From: Bradyrhizobium sp. Ghvi
GTDB taxonomy: Bacteria; Pseudomonadota; Alphaproteobacteria; Rhizobiales; Xanthobacteraceae
DNA length: 55,786 bases
NCBI RefSeq assembly: GCF_900115265.1
Contig: NZ_FOVU01000021.1
Coordinates: forward strand, 1 to 55,786
Reading direction: 5' to 3'
Shown here: in pieces, positions 27,655 to 37,484 of the stretch
How the letters are laid out: every line of letters begins with the position of its first letter
How positions within the stretch are numbered: position 1 is the stretch's first letter
Position numbers and translations under genes: made by a program
The notes under the pieces: generated by a model
What the model saw: only the letters and a program-made list of their open reading frames with translations
What the model was told of the DNA's origin: nothing
The model's database searches: none

Positions 27655-28566
27655 GCGATGTCTCCTCCCCGTTACAACGTCTCATATTGCCTTTGACCTT
27701 GTGGCGACTGTAACGACGCTTTGATATGGATTAATGCAATAAGACGTGCGTCCACGCTTAAATCCGACGTTAGGGTGCCCTTATTCGACAGATTTCAGTC
27801 CGGCTGAGTATGCCCTCGCATGAGTAGGCGTATGCTCAACGTTGCCGCACTTAGATCCAAGTTGCCAATTCCATATGTATTTCGCTTTCCGGCTCAGCAC
27901 CTCGCCAGCCCTCGACCTCTGGCGACGGAGTTCGGCATATTTTGGCGAATGATCATTGCTGGCCGTCCGCCGAAACCGGAATTCGTCGGCCTCCTTGATG
28001 AACCGCGTCGAGAGAGCTGACGCGTGAGCCTCGGCTACGTTCGACCGTTCGCCACCTTCTCTTAGATTGCGTGACTCTCGAGGGTAGGCAGCGACAGGTT
28101 TCTTTCAGCAGGGCAGTCATTTCTCCTTGCCACTGTCGCCTCTGGAGGATCTTCGGCGTGTCACCGCGGGCGATAGCCGTCAGCAGCAAGCCTCCAGGCC
28201 GAATTCGCAAGTTGCGCTGAATTTCTCCTTAAGCGACGCATTCCATGTAAGCGGCGTTGAAGATACAGAGCATTCTTGTGCGCGGATCGCAGCTCTCGAG
28301 ATCAGAATTGCGCCGTACGTGACGCCCGATGCTCGAGGGCCGCCCCGAGCTGCATGACGTTGATCTTACGGCGGATGTCACGGACGAGGCGCCTGAGTGG
28401 CAAGTTGTACAGTTGCCACTTGGCTGGCGCTCAACATTCGAAAGCTGCGACTCAGAAAAGGGAGCGCCGTTGACAACACAACCGCTCAGCGGCACTCCTT
28501 GACGGAAGGCTTCATCGGGTTTGAGTTTCTGAGAGCGAAGATTCCGCGTTCGACCGCCTCAGCTGC
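27655..28566. other. 0.9-kb gap without recognised gene
   Basis: Upstream region of the amino acid transporter and downstream of eutC. Short frames on both strands show no family likeness. No paired box with both halves was found here; a left-half-like GAATTTC occurs near 28219 without a partner. Confidence 0.45.
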
Positions 28567-29559
28567 TCAACTCTCGAACAGCGACCCGACGCCTGCTGCC
28601 TCTGCCCTCGCAAAGGCAAGAGTAGCGATGGCGGTGTCCTGGATGCCGGTGCCGGTGAGATCGGCAATGATGATCTGAGCCTTGCTCGTGCGCCCCACCT
28701 TCGACCCGACAATGATTTCTCCAAGCTCTGGAAACTCTGCGCCGCCCGCGACCGCTCCCGCCGCAATGGCATGGTGGAGTTCGCCAAGGCGCCGGGTCTG
28801 GGCGAGGCTGTCGGCGACGTAGAGATCCGCATGTGCGATCGCGGTTGGCTCGATTTCATTCTTGTGCTCGGCGTCCGATCCCATCGCGATTAGATGCTGC
28901 CCGGGTTCCAGCCATGCAGCGCTCAGAACCGGTTGATTGGCCGCCGTCGTTGTGATGATGACATGCGAGCCGGCCACCGCATTTTTTGGTTCCTTGTACG
29001 CGGCAATGGGAAAACCGAGTTGCGCCGAGAGTTCCCGTGCAACCGTTCGGGCCTTGGAGGCATCGCGCGCCCAGATGCGAGCCTCACGAATCGGCCGGAC
29101 CAGCGCGAGCGCCTGCAGTTGTAGCCTCGCCTGAATTCCTGCCCCCAGAATCGCAGCCACTGAAGCGTCCTTGCGGGCGAGATGATTTGCTGCCACCGCG
29201 CCTGCGGCGGCCGTGCGTACATTGGTCAAATACCCGTTGTCCAGCAGCAACGCCTGCACCAGACCGGTTTTGCTGGAAAGCAGCACCATCATGCCATTGG
29301 TACTTGGGAGACCGATCTTGGGGTTGTCAAAAAAACCGGGACTAATCTTGATAGCGAAGCTGTCGAGGCCTGGAATGTGGGCTGTCTTGACGTCCACCTC
29401 GCCCCGATGTTCTGGAATATCCAGTCGCAGGATCGGCGGCATCGCAACTGCCTTGGTGGCAAGCGAACGGAATGCATCTTCGACGCACTGCACAGCTTCG
29501 AGGTCAAGCGGCACGACCTGCCTAAGGTCGCGCTCTGTCAGAATGTTGATTCTCCGCAT
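28567..29559 (-). CDS. eutC: Ectoine/hydroxyectoine utilisation cyclodeaminase EutC
   Basis: NAD(P)-binding member of the ornithine cyclodeaminase/mu-crystallin family, 330 residues. The EutC-type start (INILTERDLRQVVPLDLEAV) is followed by AMPPILRLDIPEHRGEVDVK, FAIKISPGFFDNPKIGLPS and LLLDNGYLTNVRTAAAGAVA. The dinucleotide fold is VAAILGAGIQARLQLQALAL. ATG 29559 has AGGAGG upstream and shares a base with the eutB stop (TGATG), so the pair is translationally coupled. In characterised clusters EutC acts with EutB in converting hydroxyectoine toward ectoine. The assignment rests on recalled family patterns. Confidence 0.85.
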   Translation of the reverse strand: MRRINILTERDLRQVVPLDLEAVQCVEDAFRSLATKAVAMPPILRLDIPEHRGEVDVKTAHIPGLDSFAIKISPGFFDNPKIGLPSTNGMMVLLSSKTGLVQALLLDNGYLTNVRTAAAGAVAANHLARKDASVAAILGAGIQARLQLQALALVRPIREARIWARDASKARTVARELSAQLGFPIAAYKEPKNAVAGSHVIITTTAANQPVLSAAWLEPGQHLIAMGSDAEHKNEIEPTAIAHADLYVADSLAQTRRLGELHHAIAAGAVAGGAEFPELGEIIVGSKVGRTSKAQIIIADLTGTGIQDTAIATLAFARAEAAGVGSLFES

Positions 29560-30545
29560 CAAACCTCCTCCCCAAGAGGATTGCTCACTTTATTGATGAC
29601 GCGTCGATGCAGCTCCATGTCGATATTGCGACCTGAGAGTACGAGCGCGACTGGCCCTCGCAATCCGGCGCACTTGCCGGAGAGCAGCGCCGCGATGCCG
29701 ACGGCGCCGGCGCCTTCGAGAATCTCGCGCTCATTTTCGTACGCATGACGAATGCCGGCCGCGATTTCACTCTCGCTCAGCAGCACTATTTCATCGAGCA
29801 GGACCCGGCACATGTCGAACGTCACCTTGTTGTCGAGGCCGATACCGCCGCCGAGCGAATCGGCAAGGCTTGGAAATTCCTTGACCTGTACCGGCCGACC
29901 GGCGTCGAGACTCGCCTTCATCGCCGCGCCGCGCTCCATGGTGATTCCCACAATCTTCGCACGTGGCCGCAAGCCCTTTACCGCTGCCGCAACTCCGGCT
30001 ACCAGCCCACCACCCGAGAGCGGTACGAGCACGGTAGCAACATCCGGCATTGCTTCGACAATTTCGAGACCGATCGTCCCCTGCCCGGCCACCACGTCCG
30101 GATGGTCGAAGGGCGGCAGCATCACGAGTCCCGTTTCGGCCACCAGGCGATCGACTTCCTGCTGCGCCTCGTCGTGCGACTCGCCGATGATCCGCACATC
30201 GGCGCCGAGGCGCCGGATTTCAGAGACCTTGTTTTCAGGCACCAGCCGCGACATGCAGATTGTTGCACGCGAGCCCACAGCCTTGGCTGCATGGGAAAGC
30301 GCTCGACCATGATTTCCCGTCGAAGCGGCGATGACTCCACGTGCCCGCTCAGCTTCGGTCAGCTTGAGGATCGCGTTGGTCGCACCGCGCAACTTGAAAC
30401 TGCCGGTGGTCTGATAGTGCTCAAGCTTCAGGCCCACCGGAACTCGGCAAATCTCTGAGAGAGTCGGCGAGCGTACGAGTGGTGTCGAGAGGATGTGAGG
30501 GGCGATACGCCCACGTGCATCACGAATACCATTCAGTTCGAACAT
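29559..30545 (-). CDS. eutB: Hydroxyectoine utilisation dehydratase EutB
   Basis: Fold-type II PLP enzyme of 328 residues related to threonine dehydratase but with the EutB pattern. TTGSFKLRGATNAILKL contains the PLP Lys (residue about 51), AASTGNHGRALSHAA contacts substrate, and PLSGGGLVAGVAAA is the phosphate loop. MERGAAMKASLDAGRPV and SLADSLGGGIGLDNKVTF are the EutB-specific stretches. It starts the eutB-eutC unit. Paired box copy J is 208 bp upstream. The related PLP enzyme at 10095-11084 lacks these specific stretches. Confidence 0.85.
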   Translation of the reverse strand: MFELNGIRDARGRIAPHILSTPLVRSPTLSEICRVPVGLKLEHYQTTGSFKLRGATNAILKLTEAERARGVIAASTGNHGRALSHAAKAVGSRATICMSRLVPENKVSEIRRLGADVRIIGESHDEAQQEVDRLVAETGLVMLPPFDHPDVVAGQGTIGLEIVEAMPDVATVLVPLSGGGLVAGVAAAVKGLRPRAKIVGITMERGAAMKASLDAGRPVQVKEFPSLADSLGGGIGLDNKVTFDMCRVLLDEIVLLSESEIAAGIRHAYENEREILEGAGAVGIAALLSGKCAGLRGPVALVLSGRNIDMELHRRVINKVSNPLGEEV

Positions 30546-31024
30546 ACCATTCTTCCAATCAACCGTGCCATCTGGAGATGAGCTCCAACGCTATCCGGCA
30601 GATGCCCGCATTATCCATCTCCGGGACGGCCGGAGAGCCGAGCTGAGTATCCGGGCACAGGCGTCAACGGCATTGCGCAGGCCCCTCGCTCGAGATTGAG
30701 AGGCCCAGGAGACATCAGCATCGTAAAGTCAAGTATAGTTCGAATTGAAGCCGAATTTCCAAATGGAAGGCCGTTGTATGGTCGAATTTCGGCGCTCGAT
30801 TGCGAAGATGCGACGCTTCGATGCATCAAGCTACGGCTTCGCACGCGGGGGCGATCTGACGTTGCAGCGATACCGGTTCGGTGCATTCCTCCACCGCCGG
30901 CCTGTTCCGGATGCTGAAACGGCGACACCGCTGATCCTGCCCACCGGAAACGGCTGCAACTTGGGCGAGCACGTCTTGCACCAGAAGTCGCACATATTGA
31001 ATGTCTGAGGCTCGCGGACCTGCG
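30546..31024. other. Gap upstream of eutB with paired box copy J
   Basis: About 480 bases. Apart from the box at 30753-30793, which probably belongs to the eutB-eutC control region, no gene or structured element is seen. Confidence 0.5.
30753..30793 (+). promoter_or_regulatory. 41-bp paired box, weaker copy J
   Basis: The left box GAATTTC is perfect and preceded by AAGCC, but the TAAT is replaced by AAAT one base off. The right box GTCGAATTTCGGC matches 9 of 13. Exact 41-bp length. It lies 208 bp upstream of eutB. Confidence 0.5.
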
Positions 31025-32008
31025 TCAGTAGCCTCGCTTCAGGTCAACCACATTGCGCAGCGACTTCTGCTCAAGAAATCGCTGCACGTTCCCGCTGAAG
31101 AGCTCGAATACGCGAGCGGGATTTGCTCGGGTAACCGGAGACGTGGGGAGTGATGATAACGTTGGGCATCGTCCAAAGCGGACTGTCGGCTGGGAGTGGT
31201 TCCCGCTCAAACACGTCGAGTAGCGCGCCGGCGATTGTATTTGCCTGAAGCGCTTCGATGAGATCGCTCTGCGCGATCACTAAACCGCGGGCAATGTTGA
31301 TCAGGAAGGCACTGCGGCGCATGAGCTGAAGCTGCTCGCGACCAATCAACTTGGTAGTTTCGGGAACGTGGGGAACGGCCATCACCACAAAGTCGGAGAG
31401 TTGCAAAAGCTCAGCGAGTTCGTCCGGCGGAAAAAGCCTGTCGACACCTGGAATCGGTTCAGTGATGTCACGTTTTGAGCCGACCACCGTCATTCCAGCG
31501 CTCTTACCGCGGCGTGCGATAGCGGCACCGATCGAGCCGAGCCCGATAATGCCGAGCGTTCGCTCGGACATCGGCGGAATGCATCGCGTATGCCATTCCC
31601 TATCAGACTGATCCCGCATAAACCGGGGAAATCCCAGTGCATCATGCCCATGCCCGTCATGACGAAATCGGCTATAAGTTCGCCATGAATGCCCCGTGCA
31701 TTTGTAAGGATGAGGTCGCCGATGCGATGCCGAATCGGCAAGATCGATTCAACGCCGGCGGTGGTTGACTGAAACCAACGCAGCCGACGCGCTTTTTCCA
31801 AGAGCTTGACAGGAAAGCTGGAGGCGGAGGCCAGGATAATGTCTGCATCGGCCACGTGGCGCTCTAGTGATGCCGTGTTTTTGGCGCTCAAGACGCACAG
31901 AGTAGGAAAGCGATGCCGGATCAATGATCCATACCGATCGACGTCGGAACCATAGACGAGCACGGTGACGGCATCGCTGGCTGCAGATGTAGCGGATGTC
32001 ATGATCAT
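31025..32008 (-). pseudogene. D-2-hydroxyacid dehydrogenase, two frameshifts
   Basis: NAD-dependent 2-hydroxyacid dehydrogenase of the SerA/hydroxypyruvate reductase family, about 325 residues if repaired. The N-terminal lobe runs to MGMMHWDFPG. One missing base near 31619-31623 shifts the frame before FMRDQSDREWH and the Rossmann LGIIGLGSIGAAIARRG. FLINIARGLVIAQSDLIEAL and FEREPLPADSPLW contain the catalytic region. A second missing base near 31138-31146 shifts the C-terminal VTRANPARVFELFSGNVQRF. Paired box copy I is just upstream. Either decay or sequencing error; two independent indels favour decay. Confidence 0.8.
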
Positions 32009-32029
32009 CTTGTCCAAGTCCCTTTGCAC

Positions 32030-32573
32030 GCGTGTTTCAGAGAAAGGGAAACCGCCAGGAGAGGCGCCTCTGTTGATTTCTTTGCGAGGACCAGTTTAGC
32101 GATTGATGATCGAAGAATTTCGGCTGATCTGCGCGAAGAGCGCAATTTTTCTGCATGGAAGCATTTTTGGAGCAGCTTTGAGCGCTTGATCATCGAGCTA
32201 AGCTTTTGCAATAAAGCGTAAGAGCATACGCGGCATGTCGGCTAGCTCAACCGCGGCCCGGACAGTCGAACAGAGCCGCGTTTGCTCCGCGAGATCGCCA
32301 ATCAAAAAGCTTCTTCGCCCACTCCTTAGGCAGCCAGGGTGGAACGGACCTTACCCGTAACCAAGGCAGCCATCGGAGAATCGTGACCACAGAGGGAAGC
32401 ACGCCCGCCAGTATCGAAATTCCAGGCCCGCAGTCTCGTCGCGTCGCCCACGACGCCAGCTAGAATGATGGACAAATCAAATCGTCGATCGCATCGGAAA
32501 CGCTTGCAACACGGGGGTTTTCAGTGGTGCGGAATCCAGCATGGCGCAGTCCATGCTGGATTCTGAGTGCGGT
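32030..32573. other. Gap between 2-hydroxyacid dehydrogenase and BKACE
   Basis: About 540 bases with no gene recognised. The weak paired box copy I is at 32115-32154; nothing else stands out. Confidence 0.45.
32115..32154 (+). promoter_or_regulatory. Paired box-like element, weakest copy I (40 bp)
   Basis: GAATTTC-GG-CTGAT on the left and GCAATTTTTCTGC (9 of 13) on the right, one base shorter than the other copies. It lies about 107 bp upstream of the frameshifted 2-hydroxyacid dehydrogenase. Confidence 0.35.
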
Positions 32574-33458
32574 TTATCCGCGCTTTTCGACGCCGAGAAT
32601 TGCCCGCGCCTCGGCCGGCGTGGCGACGCTGGCGCCCATGCGCTCGATGATCCCCACAGCATTGTCGACGAGCTCGGCGTTGGAGGCAAGCACGCCACGT
32701 CGCAGATAGATGTTATCTTCCAATCCTACCCGGACGTGTCCGCCCATTGCCACCAACTGTCCTACCATGCGCATTTCATCGGCAGCGCAACCGAACCCGC
32801 CCCAGACAGCGCCTGGCGGCAAAAGGTCTCGCATCGCCTGCACAGCAATCGGAACAGCGGGAGCGCCGTTGCCCGTGCCCAGACAGAATTGGAAGAGGGG
32901 AGGATCTTGAACAGCGTGTTCGGATATGAGCCTTTTGGCAATTTCGATGTGCCCGAGATCGAAGCATTCAAGCTCGGGCTTGACGCCGGCTTCTCGCATG
33001 AGCTTCGCAAGCTCTCGAACGTCCGACATGCGCGCAACAAAAATGCGTTCGCCGTACGCCATGGTGCCGCAATCCAAGCTGCTAAGCTCTGGCTGCAGTT
33101 TGACAGCGTGGAGACAGCGCCCCAAGGGGGTCTTGAGCGTGGTCGCCGCTCCGATCTTCAACGGGTCAATGGAATCGAGCACAAGCTCGCCGTCCATTCC
33201 GCTCGTCAAGTTGATGACGACGTCGGTAGCCGCGTCGCGAACCCTCTTGACGACCTGATCGTAGAGATCAAATCGGTTGGACGGGGCTCCAGTCTCTGGA
33301 TCACGGACGTGAAGGTGAACAACCGCAGCCCCGGCTTTAGCAGCCTCCAACGCTGCGTCAGCAATTTGCGCTGGCGTCTTGGGAATGTTGGGATGCTTCG
33401 TAAGCACCGCAGCGCCCCCGCCGGTCACTGCGCATGTGATGATAACCTTTTGAGACAT
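32574..33458 (-). CDS. Beta-keto acid cleavage enzyme (BKACE, DUF849), likely dehydrocarnitine-cleaving
   Basis: TIM-barrel zinc enzyme that transfers acetyl-CoA to a beta-keto acid, giving acetoacetate and a new acyl-CoA. 294 residues. It starts VIITCAVTGGGAAVLTKHPN; zinc ligands lie in VVHLHVRDPETG (two His), with Glu in PELECFDLGHIEIAKRL. The C-terminal half has GNGAPAVPIAVQAMRDLLPP and GGHVRVGLEDNIYL. It lies 158 bases downstream of the carnitine dehydrogenase and in the same operon as a thioesterase, which matches the known route dehydrocarnitine to betainyl-CoA plus acetoacetate. That makes dehydrocarnitine the best substrate guess. Confidence 0.88.
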   Translation of the reverse strand: MSQKVIITCAVTGGGAAVLTKHPNIPKTPAQIADAALEAAKAGAAVVHLHVRDPETGAPSNRFDLYDQVVKRVRDAATDVVINLTSGMDGELVLDSIDPLKIGAATTLKTPLGRCLHAVKLQPELSSLDCGTMAYGERIFVARMSDVRELAKLMREAGVKPELECFDLGHIEIAKRLISEHAVQDPPLFQFCLGTGNGAPAVPIAVQAMRDLLPPGAVWGGFGCAADEMRMVGQLVAMGGHVRVGLEDNIYLRRGVLASNAELVDNAVGIIERMGASVATPAEARAILGVEKRG

Positions 33459-33616
33459 TGAGAACTCCTATAGTGTTTCCGTTTGGACTGAGCCGAGCCT
33501 GCCTTGAGCGACTAGTGCGATCTCCAGCGATAGCGAACGCGTCGAGCTTCCAACATTCGTGCAGGGCGCAGGTCCAGATTTCCGGGACAAGCCCTCGATC
33601 TCCACCCACACCCCGT

Positions 33617-34576
33617 TCAGATGCCGTGTGTCGATAGCCCTGCGCGGCGCTGCGCAAGCAGCGTCTCGATCACCATGCGGTCTCGCGCTGCCGCAAGGGC
33701 GGCATTATCGCGACCAGACGCCATGGCGCGGCAGCCCTCCTCCATCGCTTGGATCAGCTCAGGCGTGAACTCCGCGGGTTGCAAGTGGGAAAGAAGCGGC
33801 TCGCTGCCCAGATGGAAGCGCTCGAAATAGGGGCGGATGCCGGCAAGATTCCCCATGTTGCGCACCATGCAGGGACCGATTGCGGTCCAGCGTGGGGCGA
33901 GACCATGCACAACCGCGGCATCGACTTGCTGTGGCGTCGCGTGGCCCTCAGCCACGAGGTGCATGGCCTCCCGCTCCAGCGCTGCCTGCAGATGATTGGC
34001 TATGAAACCAGGAATCTCGTGATCCATGCGGATGACGACTTTACCGACCGACTGGTAAAAGGCATCTGCAGCAGCGAGCGCCTCCCCACTCGTATACGGC
34101 GCACCGGCGATCTCCACCAACGGGATTAGATAAGGCGGGTTGAATGGGTGTCCGATGACTACGCGTGGCGACTGCGTTCGCCCGGCTTGGAGATCAGCGA
34201 TGGTGATCCCGGAGGTAGATGAGGCGATAACCGCATCCGCCGGCACTAACGGCTCGATCTCATCGTAGAGGCTTCGCTTCAGTTCCAGCCGGTCGGGAGC
34301 ACTCTCTTGCACGAAATCTGCGGCCGCCACGGCTTCTGCCGCCGTTTTCGCCCAGCTTAAGGTGCCGCGATCCTCCGCGCGCGCGCCGAGGCGTTCCAGA
34401 GTCGGCCAGGCCGTCGTGAGGAGTTGGTTTAGGCGATCCTTGGCGTCTGGCGCCGGGTCCCACACGAAAACGTCGAGCCCACGCGAGAGAAAGAGCGCGA
34501 TGAACCCGCCGCCGATCAGTCCCGTTCCGAGGCAGGCGACCCTGCGAATGCGATCAGGCCCACGGAAAACGCTCAT
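33617..34576 (-). CDS. lcdH: L-carnitine 3-dehydrogenase
   Basis: NAD-dependent enzyme of the 3-hydroxyacyl-CoA dehydrogenase fold that oxidises L-carnitine to 3-dehydrocarnitine. 319 residues, the usual size of single-domain carnitine dehydrogenases. The Rossmann motif is VACLGTGLIGGGFIALFLSR; VQESAPDRLELKRSLYDEIE, ASSTSGITIADLQ and IGHPFNPPYLIPLVEIAG (catalytic His) follow. HEIPGFIANHLQAALEREAM starts the C-terminal domain. Neighbouring BKACE and thioesterase genes strongly support carnitine rather than 3-hydroxyacyl-CoA as substrate. Together they give glycine betaine. Confidence 0.88.
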   Translation of the reverse strand: MSVFRGPDRIRRVACLGTGLIGGGFIALFLSRGLDVFVWDPAPDAKDRLNQLLTTAWPTLERLGARAEDRGTLSWAKTAAEAVAAADFVQESAPDRLELKRSLYDEIEPLVPADAVIASSTSGITIADLQAGRTQSPRVVIGHPFNPPYLIPLVEIAGAPYTSGEALAAADAFYQSVGKVVIRMDHEIPGFIANHLQAALEREAMHLVAEGHATPQQVDAAVVHGLAPRWTAIGPCMVRNMGNLAGIRPYFERFHLGSEPLLSHLQPAEFTPELIQAMEEGCRAMASGRDNAALAAARDRMVIETLLAQRRAGLSTHGI

Positions 34577-34720
34577 GACTTGGCCTCCGATCTGCTGAGC
34601 CCACCGGCATGATGAATGTCCATCGGTAAGTCCTTTTCTGGCATTGAAAGTTTACGAAGGCCCTGCCGGCGACGCTTCGGCCGAGCCGCGCGATCGGCGC
34701 GAGAATGTTGGGGCGCCAGC

Positions 34721-35191
34721 TCATCGGGCCGGCGCACGCACCATGAGAGATGCCGCTCGGCCGACATTTCGCGGCGGACCCGCATCCGGACTACGCTGCA
34801 CCTTCTGGAGGCGCTCGAAGACCTCGGGGCGGAACGGCTCAACTTTCCGGCTTGCAACGCCGACGTTGAGCTGCAGCTGCTCCGCCGTCGCCGCGAGCGC
34901 GCCGTCGCGGTCGTCTATCATCTCCTGGTGAAACACGAAGCGCCTAGCGTCGAGATCGAGTACACGAGTGGCCACCGTCAGGCTTCCTCCGGCGCGAACC
35001 TCGCGGACGTAAGTGATGTGGAAATCGCCGGTGAAGACGGAATGGCCTTCCTCGAGATAGGACATGCCTAACCCCAAGTCCCGGCAAGCAAGGTCTCCGG
35101 CCTCGTAAAACACATCGAAGTACGGACGGGCGTTCATATGGCCGTTCATATCAAGCCAAGATCTCTGAACGGAGCAGCGGTAGATGAACAT
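34721..35191 (-). CDS. Thioesterase, probable betainyl-CoA thioesterase
   Basis: Hot-dog fold thioesterase of 156 residues. The 4-hydroxybenzoyl-CoA-thioesterase-like active-site segment is WLDMNGHMNARPYFDVFYEA, with SYLEEGHSVFTGDFHITYVR after it. In carnitine operons this family hydrolyses betainyl-CoA to glycine betaine. It is the first gene of the operon, with lcdH beginning 144 bases after its stop. Paired box copy F lies 134 bp upstream. The C-terminal 20 residues are Arg/Pro-rich and may be an unusual extension. Confidence 0.82.
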   Translation of the reverse strand: MFIYRCSVQRSWLDMNGHMNARPYFDVFYEAGDLACRDLGLGMSYLEEGHSVFTGDFHITYVREVRAGGSLTVATRVLDLDARRFVFHQEMIDDRDGALAATAEQLQLNVGVASRKVEPFRPEVFERLQKVQRSPDAGPPRNVGRAASLMVRAPAR

Positions 35192-36064
35192 AGCTTTTGT
35201 CGAGGTACTTGGCTCGGCCGCCGGCGGCCTAACTTCTGGGATGTCCGGATGTCACCCGGGTTGATGATAGCGCCGAGGGCCTCGCCTTAGGCGCCACGCA
35301 AGACTATAGCGTCGCAGCAAAGCCGAATTTCGCCAATTTTGGCGCGGGCACGGCCGAAATGCTGTGCCTGTTTGGGGATTGCGAAGCTTTCACGCAATAT
35401 GGACGTGTTGTTACCGAGATTGCAGCGTCGGAAGTGACTGCTCAGATTAGCCAATCTGCAAGGCGCACGTGATGGAGATGATTTGCCGCCGCTAGGTCGA
35501 TTGGTCCGAGACAGCTGAAAAGATGCGGCAGGTTTTCGCAAGCTGTGAGAACGCGCGCTACGCGCTTCGATGATAGCACTGCACACGAGAATAGCTGACC
35601 GGAAAGTGGCTTGTCTGCTTCTCGATAGTGCTGGAATGGAGCGCTTCGGCGCGCCGCCCATCTCGATGAAGCGGATAAGCAGGAGGCGCGTCGTCGCGCC
35701 CTTTATCCGGCAACGATTCCCCCGACGACGCCGGCGCCGCCGTAAACAGAGCGGCGGGAGCTTGCCGACCAGCCCAAGCGCCATGGCTCGCCGCGCTGAT
35801 AGACCAGGCTAAGGCGGGCGTGCTCTCCCACATGATAGAATGATCGCTCAGCGGAGCGGCCCACGCTGAATGCTCCACTCATCGTATTGCTCGAGCAGAA
35901 GGGCGCCCACCGGCTGTGTAACGGCACCTTCATTGGGAAAGTGACGACCACGTCGTGCCAAGGTTAAAATATACTTGGACGGTTGGGCTTAGCTCCCGGA
36001 ACTTGCGCTTGAACAGCCAATTTCAGAAGAATGGGGCGTATGGAAGCACACACCGGATCGTCGG
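35192..36064. other. Gap with paired box copy F
   Basis: 870 bases with no recognised gene; chance frames only. The left part holds the paired box at 35325-35365, likely in the control region of the carnitine operon. Confidence 0.5.
35325..35365 (+). promoter_or_regulatory. 41-bp paired box, copy F
   Basis: GAATTTC-GC-CAAT on the left, preceded by AAGCC; right box GCCGAAATGCTGT. It lies 134 bp upstream of the thioesterase/lcdH/BKACE operon. Confidence 0.7.
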
Positions 36065-37168
36065 CTAGACCTGCAGTCGATAGAATCGGGCCGCGGCGCC
36101 GAAAAAGAGTTCATGTTTCTCAGCTGACGAATAGGAGGCGGTTATGCGCTTGAAGGCGTTCCATAAGGTTGCGTAGCTGCACGTCAACGCATCGACCGGA
36201 AAATTGCTCTCGAACATCGCGCGCGAGGGGGAAAAGGCCTCGATACAGGTCTCGATATAGGGGCGCCATTCTTCGGCGAGCTGCACGGAGGATGCTGGTG
36301 GTTCGGCCATCAGCGATGGAAAACCGGAGTAGTGCATACCAAGGCCGCCGAGTTTCACATAAATGTTTTGGCATTCGGAGAGCGCCTCGATATTAGCGCG
36401 CCAAATATCAAACCGATCTTTGCGTTTGCCGGCATAGGAGCCGTACCCCAGCGGCGTGCCGACGTGGTTCAGGCAAATTGGTGAGTCGGGAAAGGCGCGC
36501 GCTAGATCTATCAGATCCGGAAGCTGCGGATCGAGAAGCCATGCGTCGAAGGAAAGATTGAGCGGTGCAAGACTGCGGAACCCCGCACGGAATTGCGCGT
36601 CGCGATAGAGCCTTTGGGGCCGTCGCGAGGGATATCCTAAGACATCTGGATCCGCGTCATACGACGCGCTTTGCCGAATGCCACGAAATCGTCCTGCGCC
36701 CGCCGCCATATGAGCTTCGAGCACCGCCGCAGCGCGCGATCCTAGGGTGAGATCGGCATAGCCAACGATTCCAGCGCAAGGCCGACGGTCGCCGTATGTG
36801 CCACTGGCGCCCATGGCCGCTATGCCGTTGACGAATTCCGTTTCTCCGACGGGCGTCATCTCGGTCGCGCCCGATCCGCGATACATCGAGCCGCATTCCA
36901 AATGGACGGTGGCTCGGATGTCGTGTCCGCTCTCCAGATCCGCGAGCAGTTCGTCCAGCAAGTAACGCGGCGTGCGGTGCAGGACATTGTCGTAGGCACA
37001 CTGAGGCCTCATGCCCGCTACAAATCGCCGCCAATCCCATAGGTGATGATGCGGATCAATGATCGGTCGCGTGGGGTCCAGGATCGGTTCACTCACGCAC
37101 GGATCGACATAGGCCTTGGCTTCGCCACCGGATTTGGAACGGGAGCTTTTTTTAGGATGTCCGTTCAT
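36065..37168 (-). CDS. Amidohydrolase-2 family TIM-barrel hydrolase
   Basis: 367 residues of the COG3618/amidohydrolase-2 group (lactonases, 2-pyrone-4,6-dicarboxylate hydrolase-like). The metal motif is PIIDPHHHLWDWRRF. Further family segments are ATVHLECGSMYRGSG, IVGYADLTLGSRAAAVL, FRGIRQSASYDADP, ICLNHVGTPLGYG and VKLGGLGM; MFESNFPVD carries the C-terminal metal Asp. It has a Lys/Ser-rich N-terminal stretch of about 15 residues. It is transcribed alone, 316 bases downstream of etfA. No specific substrate can be given. Confidence 0.85.
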   Translation of the reverse strand: MNGHPKKSSRSKSGGEAKAYVDPCVSEPILDPTRPIIDPHHHLWDWRRFVAGMRPQCAYDNVLHRTPRYLLDELLADLESGHDIRATVHLECGSMYRGSGATEMTPVGETEFVNGIAAMGASGTYGDRRPCAGIVGYADLTLGSRAAAVLEAHMAAGAGRFRGIRQSASYDADPDVLGYPSRRPQRLYRDAQFRAGFRSLAPLNLSFDAWLLDPQLPDLIDLARAFPDSPICLNHVGTPLGYGSYAGKRKDRFDIWRANIEALSECQNIYVKLGGLGMHYSGFPSLMAEPPASSVQLAEEWRPYIETCIEAFSPSRAMFESNFPVDALTCSYATLWNAFKRITASYSSAEKHELFFGAAARFYRLQV

Positions 37169-37484
37169 TGCTGCTACCTACCGAACTGAAACGTCCCGCG
37201 CGGATGCTACGGAAGGGTATGGAAGCACGGACGCTCCTGAAAGCCGCCCGAGATTCACCGCAGCGCCAGAGTTAGAGGGCGCCCGCGTCACGAGGCATTG
37301 GCGCCCAGGCCGATCCCTCCTGCGAAGCACGTCTCCTGAGTGCAAGCCGCGTTATCTCGGCGGAACATCCGGTGCACCGCGATCTCACCTCGATGCCCGA
37401 GAATCGTCTCGCGCTCCTCACTCAGCACGAGCTGAGCACCGCCTACCCGCGATTGAAAGCCGTCTGAGCGCGAGATAGTTGAGA
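37169..37484. other. Gap between amidohydrolase and etfA
   Basis: 316 bases; no gene, hairpin or paired box recognised. Confidence 0.4.

Noticed and set aside
28219..28260. GAATTTC in the gap downstream of the amino acid transporter promoter
   Set aside because: No TAAT at the right place and no right box.
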